A DNA stretch of 64,000 nucleotides, taken from assembly GCA_973895155.1 (NCBI GenBank), contig OZ316899.1, positions 13,020,001 through 13,084,000 on the forward strand, read 5' to 3'. This DNA is from Marsupella aquatica. Lineage: Eukaryota > Marchantiophyta. A program made the position numbers and the translations under genes. Below, piece by piece: positions 1 through 12,081 of this stretch. The stretch's first letter is position 1. Each line of letters starts with the position of its first letter. The notes beneath the pieces are model-generated. The model was not told the DNA's origin. It saw nothing but the letters and a program-made list of their open reading frames with translations, and made no database searches.

Positions 1-75
1 CCGGTACACTGCAAGCGTGAAAGGCTCGGCCTATAAACGATGAGGAGGCGACGGGCGATCAACGAGCTCTCAAGG

Positions 76-84
76 TATAAAAAG
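76..84 (+). promoter_or_regulatory. TATA box of the LTR promoter
   Basis: TATAAAAAG in a GC-rich setting. The same box is kept at the equivalent place in three other LTRs of the window (9403, 29317 minus, 30478). Transcription would start near 105, ahead of the LTR coding region, so that region would lie in the R part of the element RNA. Confidence 0.7.
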
Positions 85-250
85 GGGGCCGATCCTTTGC
101 AGTGCACCAGTTCTTCAGTCCACGCGCCAACTTTGACCCTAGTTCTCTCGCTTATCCTTAGTTGCCTTCCATCTCCTCTGAATATCGCACACAATCCTTT
201 CCAGTTTGGCCATACAATTTTGGACGTAGTTCCTCTCTATCGGAGGGCAC

Positions 251-2828
251 TTGGCCGACTCGTTGAAACACGCCAACCCGCAACGATACAAGATCAAACG
301 CGAGTACGAGAGAGCCATCCGCCTAGCAGGCCGCCATCACTATCTCCTTAACTTTGATTACCCGTCCCAGAGCGAGCTTTACCAACCCAAAGAAATATCA
401 GGGTACTTCTTCGACAGAGGCAAATATATCGGCTTTTGGGAGGCATTGCTTTGGCTCCCGGACGAGGTCTTCAATATCTCGGGCACAATCGATTTACAGC
501 GACACCACTTTGACCACATCCCCGCTCAGGTCCGGGACATCATCAACAGCGAGTCCAGTGCTACCCGATCTACAAGGGCGTCTACACTTGCATCAGAAAA
601 CCTCTACCGACACCTACAGAATTTCATGGCAACTACACCATCGACCACCGGTGCCAGCCCAGCCATGCTTGTACCCGCACCAGCCCAGGCTCAGGCTCAG
701 TCTTAGCCTCAACCTCAACCTCAGCCTAGCCGATCCCCACCGCCAGTCGTCCCGCCAATACAAGTACGCTCCGTCGTCAATGCTGTGGACCTCAGCAACG
801 ATGAAGATGATACCTTACCCCTGCTCAGGCGGCCTAGAGGAGCAAGCACCCAGGGATCCGGCACTACATCGCCCCTTCCCCAGGCCCGGACCCGAGTAGC
901 ATCTCCAACGGATAACATGGTGACCGTAGCCTCCCCGACCCCAATACTAACGGCAGTGGCACTACCCATACCCAATCGGGAGGATGGGGAGGTGTCACCC
1001 TCCCCGAGCCATCACGAGAGCCAGTCTCGGGGAAAGAAGAGGAAGGAACCCGCAGCTGTATCCGGGTTACCCATGGCCACGGTAGCCGCGGCCAAGGTAA
1101 ATGCATCGCATGGGGGAAAACGTGCATAAGAACATCCTCCACCCCAAACATGCGGTGTACTTGAAGACTCAGGGGTTTGAGCACCTCGCCTCTCTCCCCT
1201 GGAACACGTGCAGATACTACGGGGAGGACATGATGGAGTTTGTCAAGAATTATGACGATGTCTGTCAGCATACTCGGCTGCGGGGGAGGAATATGTCCCT
1301 CACAGAGGAGCGGCCCAGGATGATCTTTGGGCTACCCGAGGGCGATCACCAAGTTGAATCACGGGGTCTCGGGGGCAAGGGAGCCAAGTACCAATCCTCG
1401 AGTTTTCCCTCCGAGGGGTCAGTGGACAACGGGTTCGTGATGAGGACCTGCCTAATCCCCGAGATAGCTGAGCGGCTGGAGTTCCAGAGGTACGCCCTCC
1501 ACATGATGGAACCCCGGGGTGAGATCTTCGCTGCCCAGGTTATCCAGGTCGAGAACTATCGACCTAGGAAGTGGGCTTCGTACTTTGCTAAGAAGTTCCA
1601 CAAAGAGATGGAGCGGCGAACGAAGTCGCTATACATCAGCGGGAAGGCATATTTTGCGAGCCACATTGAGATCATTCTTGAGTGGTACGCCCGGTTTGAT
1701 CAACAAACCCTTCCCCGGGTCAACGTAACTAAGTTGGTCCCGACTAAGTGGATCTTCCCGGCCTTGGAGAGATGGCCTCAACCCGAGGCCCAAAGTCTGG
1801 CGGCTACGCAGGCCTCACCCATCCAACCTCCACAGGTAGCGGTAGCCGTGGCCGAAGAAGTACCGGAAGAGGCAGTGATCGCAACCTTAGATGCGATCAA
1901 CCAGGCCGGGCCTGGTGCAGAAGTTGGGGCGGTGGAGGCCTTGCCCGAGCCCGAGGGTCCAGAAGACCCACCAATGGCTATTCCAGAGGACAGCTTGATG
2001 GTGGAGGAGGACACTCCAGCCCCTTCCAACACTACACCCCCAGGGCTGGATGTCACTACCCTGGCTCCCACGCGAGTTAACGTCTGCCCGTGCCCAACTC
2101 CAGACGGGCATAACCTGGACCACCCGGAACTCTTTGTACAGGGTACATTTCTAAATGGGCTTTTGGGATATTTCTCCCAACAGATAGTCCGGGATACCGG
2201 GGAGTTCATGGCTCCAAAGGTAGCCTACTTCTTCAATCAGGAGTTGGTTACCGCAGTAAAGGCAGGTCGGGCTCAATCGGAGGCCCTTCAGCGGATAGAG
2301 CGGTACCGGGTTGAGTCCGTGTACCTAAAGGATGAAGTTGCAGCTCAAGAAGCTGAGCTTTTGCAACTACGACCCAAGGTTGCAGCCACCGATGAGTTGT
2401 TAGCAAATGCGCATGCCCTTACCGCCTTAGCCAAACAGGCCAAAGCCGGGAAGGAGGCCAAGATTGCACGGCTCCAGACCCAGGTTGACAGTTTGAAGAA
2501 CCAAACTGTCATCTGGCAGAAAGACCTAGAGGAGGCCAAAGAGCGGGCCCAACGTGACACTGCGGAGATTGCCACCCTGCAGGCCAAAGTGGCACGGCTC
2601 CAAGCCGAAGCCGAGAAACAGACCCAGGTGGTGGACAAGCTGACGAGCAACGCCTAGCAACTGGAAGAGGCATGCCAGGAGGCAGCTCAGGAGATGGACG
2701 CGGCGAAGCCAGAAAACAAATCTCTGCTAGACCAAGTCCAACTCCTCAAGGCGGACAACGACAGACTCCGTAGGCAGCGGGATGGCCGCTCCCACTCGGA
2801 CGGCTCTGGCAAGCGCACCAGACATTAG
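251..2828 (+). pseudogene. LTR-resident coiled-coil protein, 5' LTR of copy A (broken)
   Basis: About 800 codons inside the LTR. In order: an N-terminal domain (YERAIRLAGRHHY, about residues 18-110); a Pro/Gln/Ala-rich linker; an acidic SUMO-interaction-like patch (VVNAVDLSNDEDD); a KKRK basic patch; a conserved 200-residue domain starting HRMGENVHKNILHPKH; a second proline-rich linker; and a C-terminal coiled coil of about 200 residues rich in Ala, Glu, Gln and Lys. Breaks: TAG at about 704, a 2-base deletion near 1100 judged against the other copies, and TAG at 2655. I do not recognise the family. It may be a gag-like or nuclear accessory protein of the retrotransposon. The first codon is TTG here; the solo LTR copy has ATG, so the start has probably mutated. 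Confidence 0.75.
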
Positions 2829-3724
2829 CGGAGGGTTAGGCTTAGAATATACTTAGGAGTAGCTAAAACAGGCTAGTAGGACAAGTGCCGGCCAGAAGAT
2901 AGCGGCGCTGACAACATTAGCGAGCCTGCATAGAATAGGTTAGACTAATAGGACAAGCAGGCACCAGCTTAGCAAGGATATAAGTTAGCGTAGATTCAGG
3001 CACGAGGCCAGGCCGGTCCTCGGCCCTTAGTATTTAGCGGCCCCCCAGTAGAGGCAAGGGGAGGGGGATTTTAGACTCAGAGGTTGGCCATTTGCAGTAC
3101 GCATGGGGAGTCCCAAACTCAATGAAGTACCGGAGTGCCAAGGGGAGGGTATACGACTAAGCTTGCTGGGTGAGTGCGGAGCCGGGCTCTGTTGTAGTGT
3201 ATACTCCTCGGCCTTGGGCCTATTTGTTCACGAGGTGTCGGGTCAACCAATCGTAAAGTGTATGATCATAAATGAATGAAATCCTTTCTCCTTAATTCCT
3301 TCATGTAAATCAAGATTTCTGTTATGTATGAATGCATCTATGAGTCTTGTGTGCAAGTATCAACGCCGGGCCGAACACGTTATGCCAACCGTGCACGGAG
3401 TGCCGGATACGGGTACGGGGTTGCGAGCCCGGGTTGAGCCCTTGTACTAATGGATCCGGATCAAAGGCGGTAACACAAAGGCTTAGAAGTCCGTGAGCCG
3501 GGGTCAACCCCGTGTCGACTAAGGTACATTCCGGCGGCGGAACACAAACTATACCTAGGAGGTGTCTATACATAACAGTAAGCGCACTTAGCGCTAGTTT
3601 ACATGAGTTAGGAGCATTATGTGCGTCCCTCCCTGCCCGAACCCTCATATTTACAAAGGATGTGCTTGTCTAAGCCAAAGCTTGGGTTAAGGCCTAGGCT
3701 GACAACGTGACATAGCCTTTGTTT

Positions 3725-3743
3725 TGGCGCTAGATGGAGGGGG
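3725..3743 (+). promoter_or_regulatory. Primer binding site of gypsy copy A
   Basis: TGGCGCTAGATGGAGGGGG lies 12 bp after the LTR end. Plant Ty3/gypsy elements use primer sites starting TGGCGC, complementary to a tRNA 3' end. The same string recurs 12 bp behind the 5' LTR of copy B (20272). I cannot name the tRNA without a search. Confidence 0.7.
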
Positions 3744-3869
3744 CATTCTACGTGTAGTAGAGGGGAGACATGTGCGAATGCACTAGGGCGAGGTACACCA
3801 GTCCCCAATTCGTTACTAACCATTGTCATTATACGAGTAGATGCCCGTCACCCAATCTCAAGCCACTTA

Positions 3870-5972
3870 CTTGAGAAGATTGACCAGCAAACGAGAGAGT
3901 GCGGCCACAACAAGCTCCAAATCCTCAAGCTCGGAGGATTTGCTATCGCCTTGATGAATGAACATACCATCGGGACCTTCGGGGTCCGGACCAGTTGGTC
4001 CTGCTCCGGTCCCTGTTGCGCCACCGCTAGCAGTACCAATGGCAGCAGCCCCACCGGCTATGGCCTGCGCTGCCCTTCCCCCACAAGTATCGCAACGGTC
4101 ATGGTTCATTATCGACCTTTCAAAGGGCGTCATGGGGACGATCTGGATGAATGGTTGGATGAATTTGAAGCCACTGCTAAGGCCAATGGGGAAGATGCCA
4201 TTAAGCTAACCATCCTCCCCGGTGTGATGCAAGGAGAGGCTCGTCCATGGTACAGCTTGCTGCCACCCGGGACCACATGGGCACAATTCCAAGCTGCGTT
4301 GCTGCAAGAGTTTCGTGCCATTGGATCAGAGCAGCGGTCTTTATTAAAGATTGGCCACCTTCGCATGGGAAAGAAGGAATCCTTGCGAAAGTTCATTCAG
4401 AAGTTTCAAAAACTTGCCGCCAAGATCCGGCCAAGGCCAGGGGATGCGCTCCAGCTTATGTGGTTTCTCCACGGTTTGCCCACAAATATGCAATTTTGGG
4501 TGTGCCAAAATAACCCGATTTCAATGCAAGCGGCCATAGCGTGCGCCGAAACCTATCGGGAATCCACTTATAACTCTTGGCAAAGTCAACGGGCACACCG
4601 ACAAAAGGGCAAATACAAAACCTTCAGTGACAGTGACTCCGAATCGGACGACAAGAAGAAGAAGAAACGCAAGAAGAAGAAGAAACATCGTTCGACCTTG
4701 TCTAGTTCAGAGACAGAATCTAGTTTGGATTTGACTTCTACTAGCAAATCCTCCACTTCCAACTCATCGGGAAGTGATTTGGAGAGCGAGAGCCAGAGCA
4801 AGAAGAAGAAGAGGCGAGCTAAGAAGGAAGAGAAGGTCAAGCCTCGTGTTTGACAAACGATCCCCAATCCAAAGGCTGCTGAAGCAGACAAGCTCAATGA
4901 AATTACGGATCATCTCAAAGCATTGTCGGTACACCTTGCGGACAAGCCTGTGGAGAAAAAGAAACCTTCCGAGACCCGAGCACACGCATGGTGCTCCAAG
5001 TGTTTCCAATCCGGGCACGTGGTGCAAGAATGCCCGCAATGGAAGAATAGGGTCCATCAGGTGGAATTGGAGGACCCTAACAGCCCGGGGCCAAAACCGG
5101 AGTCCATCGAGTACTTCTTCAACGATGCCACGGATTCTGTCTACCAGATTTCCACGATGGGTCCACGCAACTTAGCTGGTAGAACGGCTTACCCTTACCC
5201 AAACAATGGCAAGAATGTCTAGGTTATCAGTAACCCGAGCATTCCTCCTAAACCCAGGATTTGGCGATCCCCAGTTTGTTACAACTGTGAGAAGCCGGGT
5301 TACTTTGCCAGGGAATGCACCGAGCCAAGACGACAGGGAGATGGCCGAGGCACTCCACTATGTCAAGTTTGCAAGACTGAGGCCCACTCCACGGCCAATT
5401 GCCCGTTGGTGATCGCTGCTCGAGCAAGCGCAGCCAGGCCGGCCCTGGGAGGTCTTGCTACTAACGATGCTATCATACAAATGATCGCTGTAGAATGGCA
5501 AGATGATACCACGGAATGGGTGAACCTGGTGGATGTGGTGGAACACCCAAACCCGTCGGACGAAGTCGAGTGCTACCGCGTGGCGACTCGCGCCAAACAA
5601 AAGCAAGAGAAACAAGAAGAGAAGCATTGGAAGAAGCAAGATACAACCCCAGTGCAGCCAGCAGTAGAAATCTCCCCAGAGGAGGATGATGACTACCGAC
5701 AAGATGACCCAAAACTATTCTTCCCCCATATCAAAGAATTGGTTAAGAAGCAGTTGGAGGCTTATGAAGCACGCAAATACCAGAAGGCTATCGACAAGGA
5801 TATCAAAGCAGCTAAAGTCGCCCAACGACAAGAGCGGGAGAAGCAACAGGAGGAACCCCAGCAGCATCCCAAGGAAGAGAAGAAGGAGGACTACGATATC
5901 CGGCAAGACGTGAAAAGTTGCCCGGTCACGGCAACAGTAGGGCAATTACTGCACAATAACCCTCAGTATTGA
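3870..5972 (+). pseudogene. gag: gag of gypsy copy A
   Basis: Capsid-type retrotransposon gag. HYRPFKGRHGDDLDEWLDEF and the following PWYSLL ... FRAIGSEQRSLLKIGHLRMG match the usual plant gypsy gag layout. A Lys/Ser/Asp-rich hinge follows (4660-4850), then three CCHC-type zinc knuckles: CSKCFQSGHVVQEC; CYNCEKPGYFAREC with His replaced by Tyr; and CQVCKTEAHSTANC. The tail is acidic and charged. One frame runs through into protease, so gag-pol was a single frame. Breaks: a frameshift near 4098, TGA at 4851, TAG at 5220, TGA at 5970. The true N-terminus is in another frame near 3870, judged from copy B. Confidence 0.85.
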
Positions 5973-7089
5973 CAACAACTGAGGCAGTTACTCACGGGTC
6001 GACGACAAAGGCGGCTACCACGAGTAGGGACGGCAGATTGCAACATGATCTGCGAAGACCTAGGGGCGCCGGACATATCTATTGAGATAAACAATTGCAC
6101 CATTAAGATGGTCCTGGTCGACGGTGGCGCGGGAGTCAACATCATGACTGAAGAAACGTTGATCAAGCTGGGATATCTCACGTATCAAGTAGAAGTCATC
6201 AGGAAGGAGCACTATCGGAAGTACACCACGGGGATGGATAAGACGTTCAACTTAGGCCATGCCTTGATGGGTGAGGCCGAGAAATCCATTCAGTCACTGC
6301 TCAAGGAGTATGAGGATGTGTTCGCATGGAGCCATCATGACCTGACGGGTGTCTCTCCCAAGCTAGGAGAACACACGATCGACCTGAACCTAGGTGCACA
6401 CGCGGTACGGCAGCGCCAGCGGCGTATGAACCCGAGATATTCAATCTTGGTGAAAGAAGAGATTGATTGTTTACTGGCTGCGGATATCATTTACCCGGTA
6501 ATGGCGAGTGATTGGGTATCTCCCATCGTCATCGTGCCAAAAAAGGGAGGCATGGAAGGGAAGCCCAAAATCCGCATCTATCAAGATTATCGTAAGCTGA
6601 ACGATGCTACCCAAAAGGACCATTACCCGTTACCACTCACAGATATGGTTTTGGATATGGTAGCCCGGAATGAAATCTATACCTTCCTTGATGGCTATTT
6701 GGGCTACAACCAGATTTGGATCCGCCTCTCGGATCAACTAAAAACCACGTTCACTACCGAGTGGGGGACATTCACATTTCAGAGGATGCCGTTTGGACTG
6801 TGTAATGCCCCGGCTATGTTCCAGCGACTCATGATGAATATTCTCCATGATTTCCTACGGGAGTTTTTGGAAATATTTATTGATGACTTTGCCATCTTCA
6901 GAACTGTGGCCATGCACCCCGAACACCTACGACGTACTCTACAGCGATGCCGGGAGGTTACCTTAAGCTCCACCCGGGCAAGTGTTTTTTTGGGGTAGAA
7001 GAGGGAGTGTTGCTCGGCCATCGGGTATCCAAACGGGGTATTGAAGTGGACCAGGAGAAGGTAGCAGCCTGGATGGCAGTAGTGTTTCC
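5973..7089 (+). pseudogene. pol: protease and reverse transcriptase (5' part) of copy A
   Basis: Protease: VLVDGGAGVNIM, an aspartic protease site in the DGG form seen in plant gypsy elements. Reverse transcriptase: DWVSPIVIVPKKGG, YPLPLTDMVLDMVA, RMPFGLCNAPAMFQRLM, and the catalytic FIDD box in EIFIDDFAIF near 6880. Against copy B about 640 bp are missing between GYLTYQ and VEVIRKE at about 6187. That removes the protease-RT spacer but keeps frame, and the join lies at a short ATCA microhomology. Frameshifts near 6960 and 7085 then break it. Confidence 0.88.
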
Positions 7090-8694
7090 GTGGATCAAAA
7101 AGCTGTAAGGTCTTTTCTAGGCTGTGTTGGGTACTATCGCCGGTTCATTAAAGACTTTGCTAGAATTGGATTGCCCTTAACTGAGATGATGAAGAAGGAC
7201 GCGGTGATCGAGGAGACACCCCGGAGACGGATTGCTTTTGAAGAACTCCGTAAACGACTCACCACCGCACCTATCATGGTCACCCCAGACTGGAATAAGG
7301 AATTCCATGTGTATGTTGACGTGTCCGGGTTCTGTATCGGGTCCGTGCTCAATCAGCTTGATGAGAATGGACGTGACCACCCCATCTACTTTGCAGCCGA
7401 GAAAAAGTATTCTCCCACTGATCGAGAAGCTCTGGGTATTATCTACTCATGTAAGAAGTTCCAACACTATCTGCTCGGCTATAAGGTCATATTCCACACG
7501 GATCATGATAGCCTGAAGTACATGGTCAACAAAGCATATGTCACGGGAAGGATAGCCCGGTGGGTGTTACCACTGCAAGAGTTTAATTACGAAGTACGGG
7601 TTCAACCTGGGAAGACACACCTCAATGCTGATTTCTTTTCAAGACTGGATGGAGTACCAGTCGGGCAACCTATTAACGACACCTTCCCCGATGAGGAATT
7701 GTTCCACGTAGGGATGGGAGCGCCAACATGGTATGGGCCAATCATTACGTTCCTTCTAACTGGATGCATCCCCGATGGCATCAACCAGGAAGCTGCCGCC
7801 GTATTTCTCCGAAAGGTGGGGCCATACATCATGATACGGGGCCACTTACACAAGCAAGGAATTAACGGGAAAATACGACGCTGCCTGGAGTACAAAGAAA
7901 CTTTCATTGTGATGCGGGCCTTGCATGAAAAGGAAGCAAGAGGCCATTTTGCAACTATCACCACCGCCCGGAAGATTCTTGACTCAGGGTATTGGTGGCC
8001 CACGTTGCATAGGGATGTACAACGCTTCATTAAGGGCTGTGACCTGTGTCAGCGAGCTGGGGCACCAAGACGGGCTCATCATCACCCTCTCACGTCTGTG
8101 CTTCCCTTAGCACCTTTCGAGAAGTGGGGTATTCATTATATCGGGCCGTTCACTCCTGTTACCCAAAGACAAAGATGCAGGTACATCCTGTTAGCTATAG
8201 ATTACTTCACGAAGTGGGTCAAAGCATGGGCTACGGTGAGGGATGATGCCGCCACAAGCACCCGGTTCTCATACGAGCAGATCTTCACCCGGTTCGGGCC
8301 TCCTTTAGAATTAGTAAGCAACCGTGGAACACACTTCCTCAATGACACCGTAACACGGGTTACGAAGCGTTACCTAGTCAAGCACCGCAGGACTACCCTG
8401 TATCACCCTAAAGCCAATGGGCTGACGGAGAGAGCCAATGGTATCATAGGGAAGATCCTCAACAAGACAGTGGCTGCGCACAAAACGGATTGGGATGATA
8501 AGTTGTACGCAACGGTGTACTCGTATAATCTAGCTTACAAAATTACAATGAGTCATAGCCCGTACTTTCTCGTGTTCGGCCAACATTTGTTGGTGCCGTT
8601 GAGTTCGAAGTACACACTCCACGAGTCAGCATTCGGGATCGCTTACCCAAACCTGAAAGTCCGTCTGACCGAGCTTATCAAATTGAATCCTTAG
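7090..8694 (+). pseudogene. pol: RT thumb, RNase H and integrase of copy A
   Basis: One long frame of 534 codons. RVT connection (FLGCVGYYRRFIKDFARI), RNase H (FHVYVDVSGFCIGSVL, then the HTDHDSLKYM block), integrase zinc region ending CDLCQRAG, and the integrase core with AIDYFTKWVKAW (first Asp) and LTERANGIIG (Glu). The second catalytic Asp, normally in SDRGTHF, reads SNRGTHF here, whereas copy B keeps the Asp. RNase H lacks six residues (SRQLFA) present in copy B. A shift near 8685 ends the frame. Confidence 0.9.
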
Positions 8695-9068
8695 AAGAAG
8701 CACGACTACTAGCAGCTTGGCACGCCGTAAAGCAACAGGCAGCTTCCAAGAAGCAGCACGATAAAGGACTACGGAAGGTCGATGTCGTGACAGGCGATCT
8801 AGTCCTGTTGTACGATAGCAGGTACATGCAGTTCCCCGGGAAGCTTCATACCCGTTGGTTAGGGCCTTTCCTAGTCAATCAGATCTACCTTAATGGATCT
8901 TTGGACCTTGCAACGTACGCCGATGATTTACTCCCCACGCGAGTCAGTTACGATCGTGTGAAGAAGTACCACCATCAAGACGACGATGCCGATAGTGATG
9001 TTTGCGAGGACGCTTCACAATTAAGCAGGGGGCTATGTGACATCGCCGGTACGGTGGCTAATAAATGA
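8695..9068 (+). pseudogene. pol: integrase C-terminal region of copy A
   Basis: Continues integrase in another frame: EEARLLAAWHAVKQQAA, VDVVTGDLVLLYDSRY, then FPGKLHTRWLGPFLVNQI, the usual post-core GPF/Y-type module. The stop (9066) lies 30 bp inside the 3' LTR, so the last residues of pol are encoded by the LTR. The purine-rich AGCAGGGGGCTA just before 9036 is the likely polypurine tract. Confidence 0.82.
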
Positions 9069-9402
9069 TTCGGCCTAACCATGCTTAGCATGCGCAGTAG
9101 AGGTATCTTAGGCCGTAATTATTAGCATAACAACAGTATTTAGGTAGCCATTATGAGTAGGAAATCATTAGTCAATAAGGGGCGTTCATGTTTGGGCTGG
9201 TGGCGGGTCGCCATTTGCACGCCGGGGTTGCGAGCATGTAATGGGCCCTCCCCTTTCCCCCTCGGGTCCGTATAACAAACTTCGGGAGGCGGCCACTGAC
9301 ACGCGCTGACCCGGAATGGCGGAGTGGTCGGTACACTACAAGCGTGAAAGGCTCGGCCTATAAGCGATGAGGAGGCGACGGGAAATCGACGAGCTCTCAA
9401 GG

Positions 9403-9411
9403 TATAAAAAG
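9403..9411 (+). promoter_or_regulatory. TATA box in 3' LTR of copy A
   Basis: TATAAAAAG, 367 bp into the LTR, at the equivalent place of the box at 76. Confidence 0.65.
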
Positions 9412-9577
9412 GGCACCGATCCTTTGCAATGCACCAGTTCTTCAGTCCATGCGCCAAATTCAACCCTAGTTCTCTCGCTTATCCTTAGTTGCCTTCCATC
9501 TCCTCTGAATATCGCACACAATCCTTTCCAGTTCGGCCATACGATTTTGGACGCAGTTCCTGTCTATTGGAGGGCAC

Positions 9578-12081
9578 TTGGCCGACTCGTTGAAACATGC
9601 CAATCCACGATGATACAAGATTGAACGCGAGTACGAGAGAGCCATCCGCCTAGCATGCCGCCATCACTATCTCCTTAACTTTGATTACCCGTCCCAGAGC
9701 GAGCTTTACCGACCCAAAGAAATATCAAGGTACTTCTTTGATGGAGGCAAATATATCGGCTTCTTGGAGGTATTGCTTTGGCTCCCGGACGAGGTCTTCA
9801 ATATCCCTGGCACGATTGACTTATAGCAACACCACTTTGACCACATCCCCGCTCGGGTCTGGGACATCATCAATAGCGAGTCCAGCGCTACCCGATCTAC
9901 AAGGGTGTCTACACTTGCATCAGAAAACCTCTACCGGCACCTACAGAATTCCATGGTAACTACACCATCGACCACCGGTGCCAGCCCAGCCATGCCTATA
10001 CCCGCACCAGCCCAGGCTCAGGCTCAGTCTCAGCCTCAACCTCAACCTCAGCCTAGCCGATCCCCACCGCCGGTCGCCCCGCCAGTACAAGTACGCTCCG
10101 TCGTCAACATTGTGGACCTCAGCAACGACAAAGACGATACCTTACCCCTGCTCAGGCAGCCTAGAGGAGCAAGCACCCAGGGAGCCAGCACTACATCGCC
10201 CCTTCCCCAGGCCCGGACCCGAGTAGCGTCTCCAATGGATAACACGGTGACCGTAGCCTCCCCGACCCCAATACTAATGGCGGTGGCACTACCCATACCC
10301 GATCGAGAGGATGGGGAGGTGTCACCCTCCCCGAGCCATCATGGGAGCCAGTCTCGGGGAAAGAAGAGGAAGGAACCCACAGCTGTATCCGGGTTACCCA
10401 TGGCCACGGTAGCCGTGGCCAAGGTAACAATGCACCGCATGGGGGAAAACGCGCATAAGAACATCTTCCACCCCAAACATGCGGTGTACTTGAAGACTCA
10501 GGGGTTCGAGCACCTAGCCTCTCTCCCCTGGAACACGTGCAGATACTACGGGGAGGACATGACGGAGTTCATCAAGAATTATGACGACGTTCGTCAGTAT
10601 ACTTGGCTGCGGGGGAGGAATATGTCCCTCACAGAGGAGTGGCTCAGGATGATCTTTGGGCTACCCGAGGGCAATCACTGAGTCGAATCACGGGCTCCCG
10701 GGGGCAAGGGAGCCAAGTACCAATCCTCGAGTTTTCCCTCCGAGGGGTCAGTGGACAACGGGTTCGTGATGAGGACCTGCCTCATCCCCGAGATAGCTGA
10801 GCGGCTGGAGTTCCAAAGGTACGCCCTCCACATGATGGAACCCCGGGGCAAGATCTCTGCTGCCCAGGTTATCCAGGTCGAGAACTATCGACCTAGGAAG
10901 TGGGCTTCGTACTTCGCTAAGAAGTTCCATGAAGAGATGGAGCGGCGAAGGAAGTTGCTATACATCGGCGGGAAGGTGTATTTTGCAAGCCACATCGAGA
11001 TCATTCTCGAGTGGTACGCCCGGTTTGATCGACGAACCCTTCCCCGGGTCAATGTAACTAAGTTGGTCCCGACTAAGTGGATCTTCCCAGCCTTGGAGAG
11101 ACGGCCTCAACCCAAGGCCCAAAATCTGGCGGCGACGCAGGCCTCACCCATCCAACCTCCACAGGTAGCGGTAGTCGTGGCCGAAGAAGTACCGGAAGAG
11201 GCAGTGATCGCAACCTTAGACTCGATCAACCAGGCCGGGCCTGGTGCAGAAGTCGGGGCGGTGGAGGAGGACACTCCAGCCCCTTCCAACACTACACCCC
11301 CAAGGCTGGATGTCACTACCCTGGCTCCCATGCGAGTTAACGTCTGCCCGTGCCCAACTCCAGACAGGCATAACCTGGACCACCCGGAACTCTTTGTACC
11401 GGGTCCATTTCTAAATGGGGAGATTTCTCCCAACAGATAGCCCGGGATACCGGGGAGTTCATGGCTTGAAAGGTAGCCTACTTCTTCAATCAGGAGTTGG
11501 TTACCGCAGTAAAGGCAGGTCGGGCTCAGTCGGAGGCCCTTCAGCGGATAGAGTGGTACCGGGTTGAGTCCGTGTACCTAAAGGATGAAGTTGCAGCTCA
11601 AGAGGTTGAGCTTCTGCAACTACGACCCAAGGTTGCAGCCGCCGATGAGTTGTTAGCAAATGCGCAAGCCCTTACCGCCTCAGCCAAACAGGCCAAAGCC
11701 GAGAAGGAGGCCGAGATTGCACGGCTCCAAACCCAAGTTGACAGTTTGAAGAACCAAACTGTCATCTGGCAGAAAGACCTAGAGGAGGCCAAAGAGCGGG
11801 CCCAACATGACACTGCGGAGATAGCCACCCTGCAGGCCGAAGTGGCATGGCTTCAAGACAAAGCCAAGAAACAGACCCAGGTGGTGGACAAGCTGATGAG
11901 CAATGCCTAGCAATTGGAAGAGGCATGCCAGGAGGCAGCTGAGGAGACGGACGCGGCAAAGCAAGAAAACAAATCTCTGCTAGACCAAGTCCAGCTCCTC
12001 AAGGCGGACAACGACAGACTCCGTAGGCAACAGGATGGCGGCTCCCACTCGGACGGCTCTGGCAAGCGCACCAGACATTAG
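9578..12081 (+). pseudogene. LTR-resident coiled-coil protein, 3' LTR of copy A (broken)
   Basis: Second copy of the LTR gene, with the same domain order as at 251-2828. The SUMO-interaction-like patch reads VVNIVDLSNDKDD. Breaks differ from the 5' copy: an early stop near 9623, a stop after LPEGNH at 10679, an in-frame loss of 69 bp in the proline-rich linker near 11264, a frame-breaking loss near 11417, a stop at about 11467 and TAG at 11908. Because the breaks differ, most arose after insertion, so the parent element had a longer open frame. Confidence 0.75.

Larger units (their letters stand above)
1..3712 (+). repeat. 5' LTR of gypsy copy A (first ~300 bp missing)
   Basis: Position 2 of the window aligns with 9330 in the 3' LTR, so about 294 bp lie left of the edge. 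The repeat ends at 3712 in GTGACA, 12 bp before the primer site. It contains a TATA box (76-84), a long coding relic (251-2828) and a non-coding tail. The tail (2829-3712) has no gene; a polyadenylation-like AT-rich stretch with AATGAAAT lies at about 3270-3300. Confidence 0.92.

Noticed and set aside
4660-4850. Separate lysine-rich nuclear protein
   Set aside because: It is in frame with gag and equals the hinge between capsid and zinc knuckles in both gypsy copies.
4586-4897. Minus-strand Phe/Leu-rich membrane-like frame
   Set aside because: It is the complement of the Lys/Ser-rich gag hinge and therefore a shadow.
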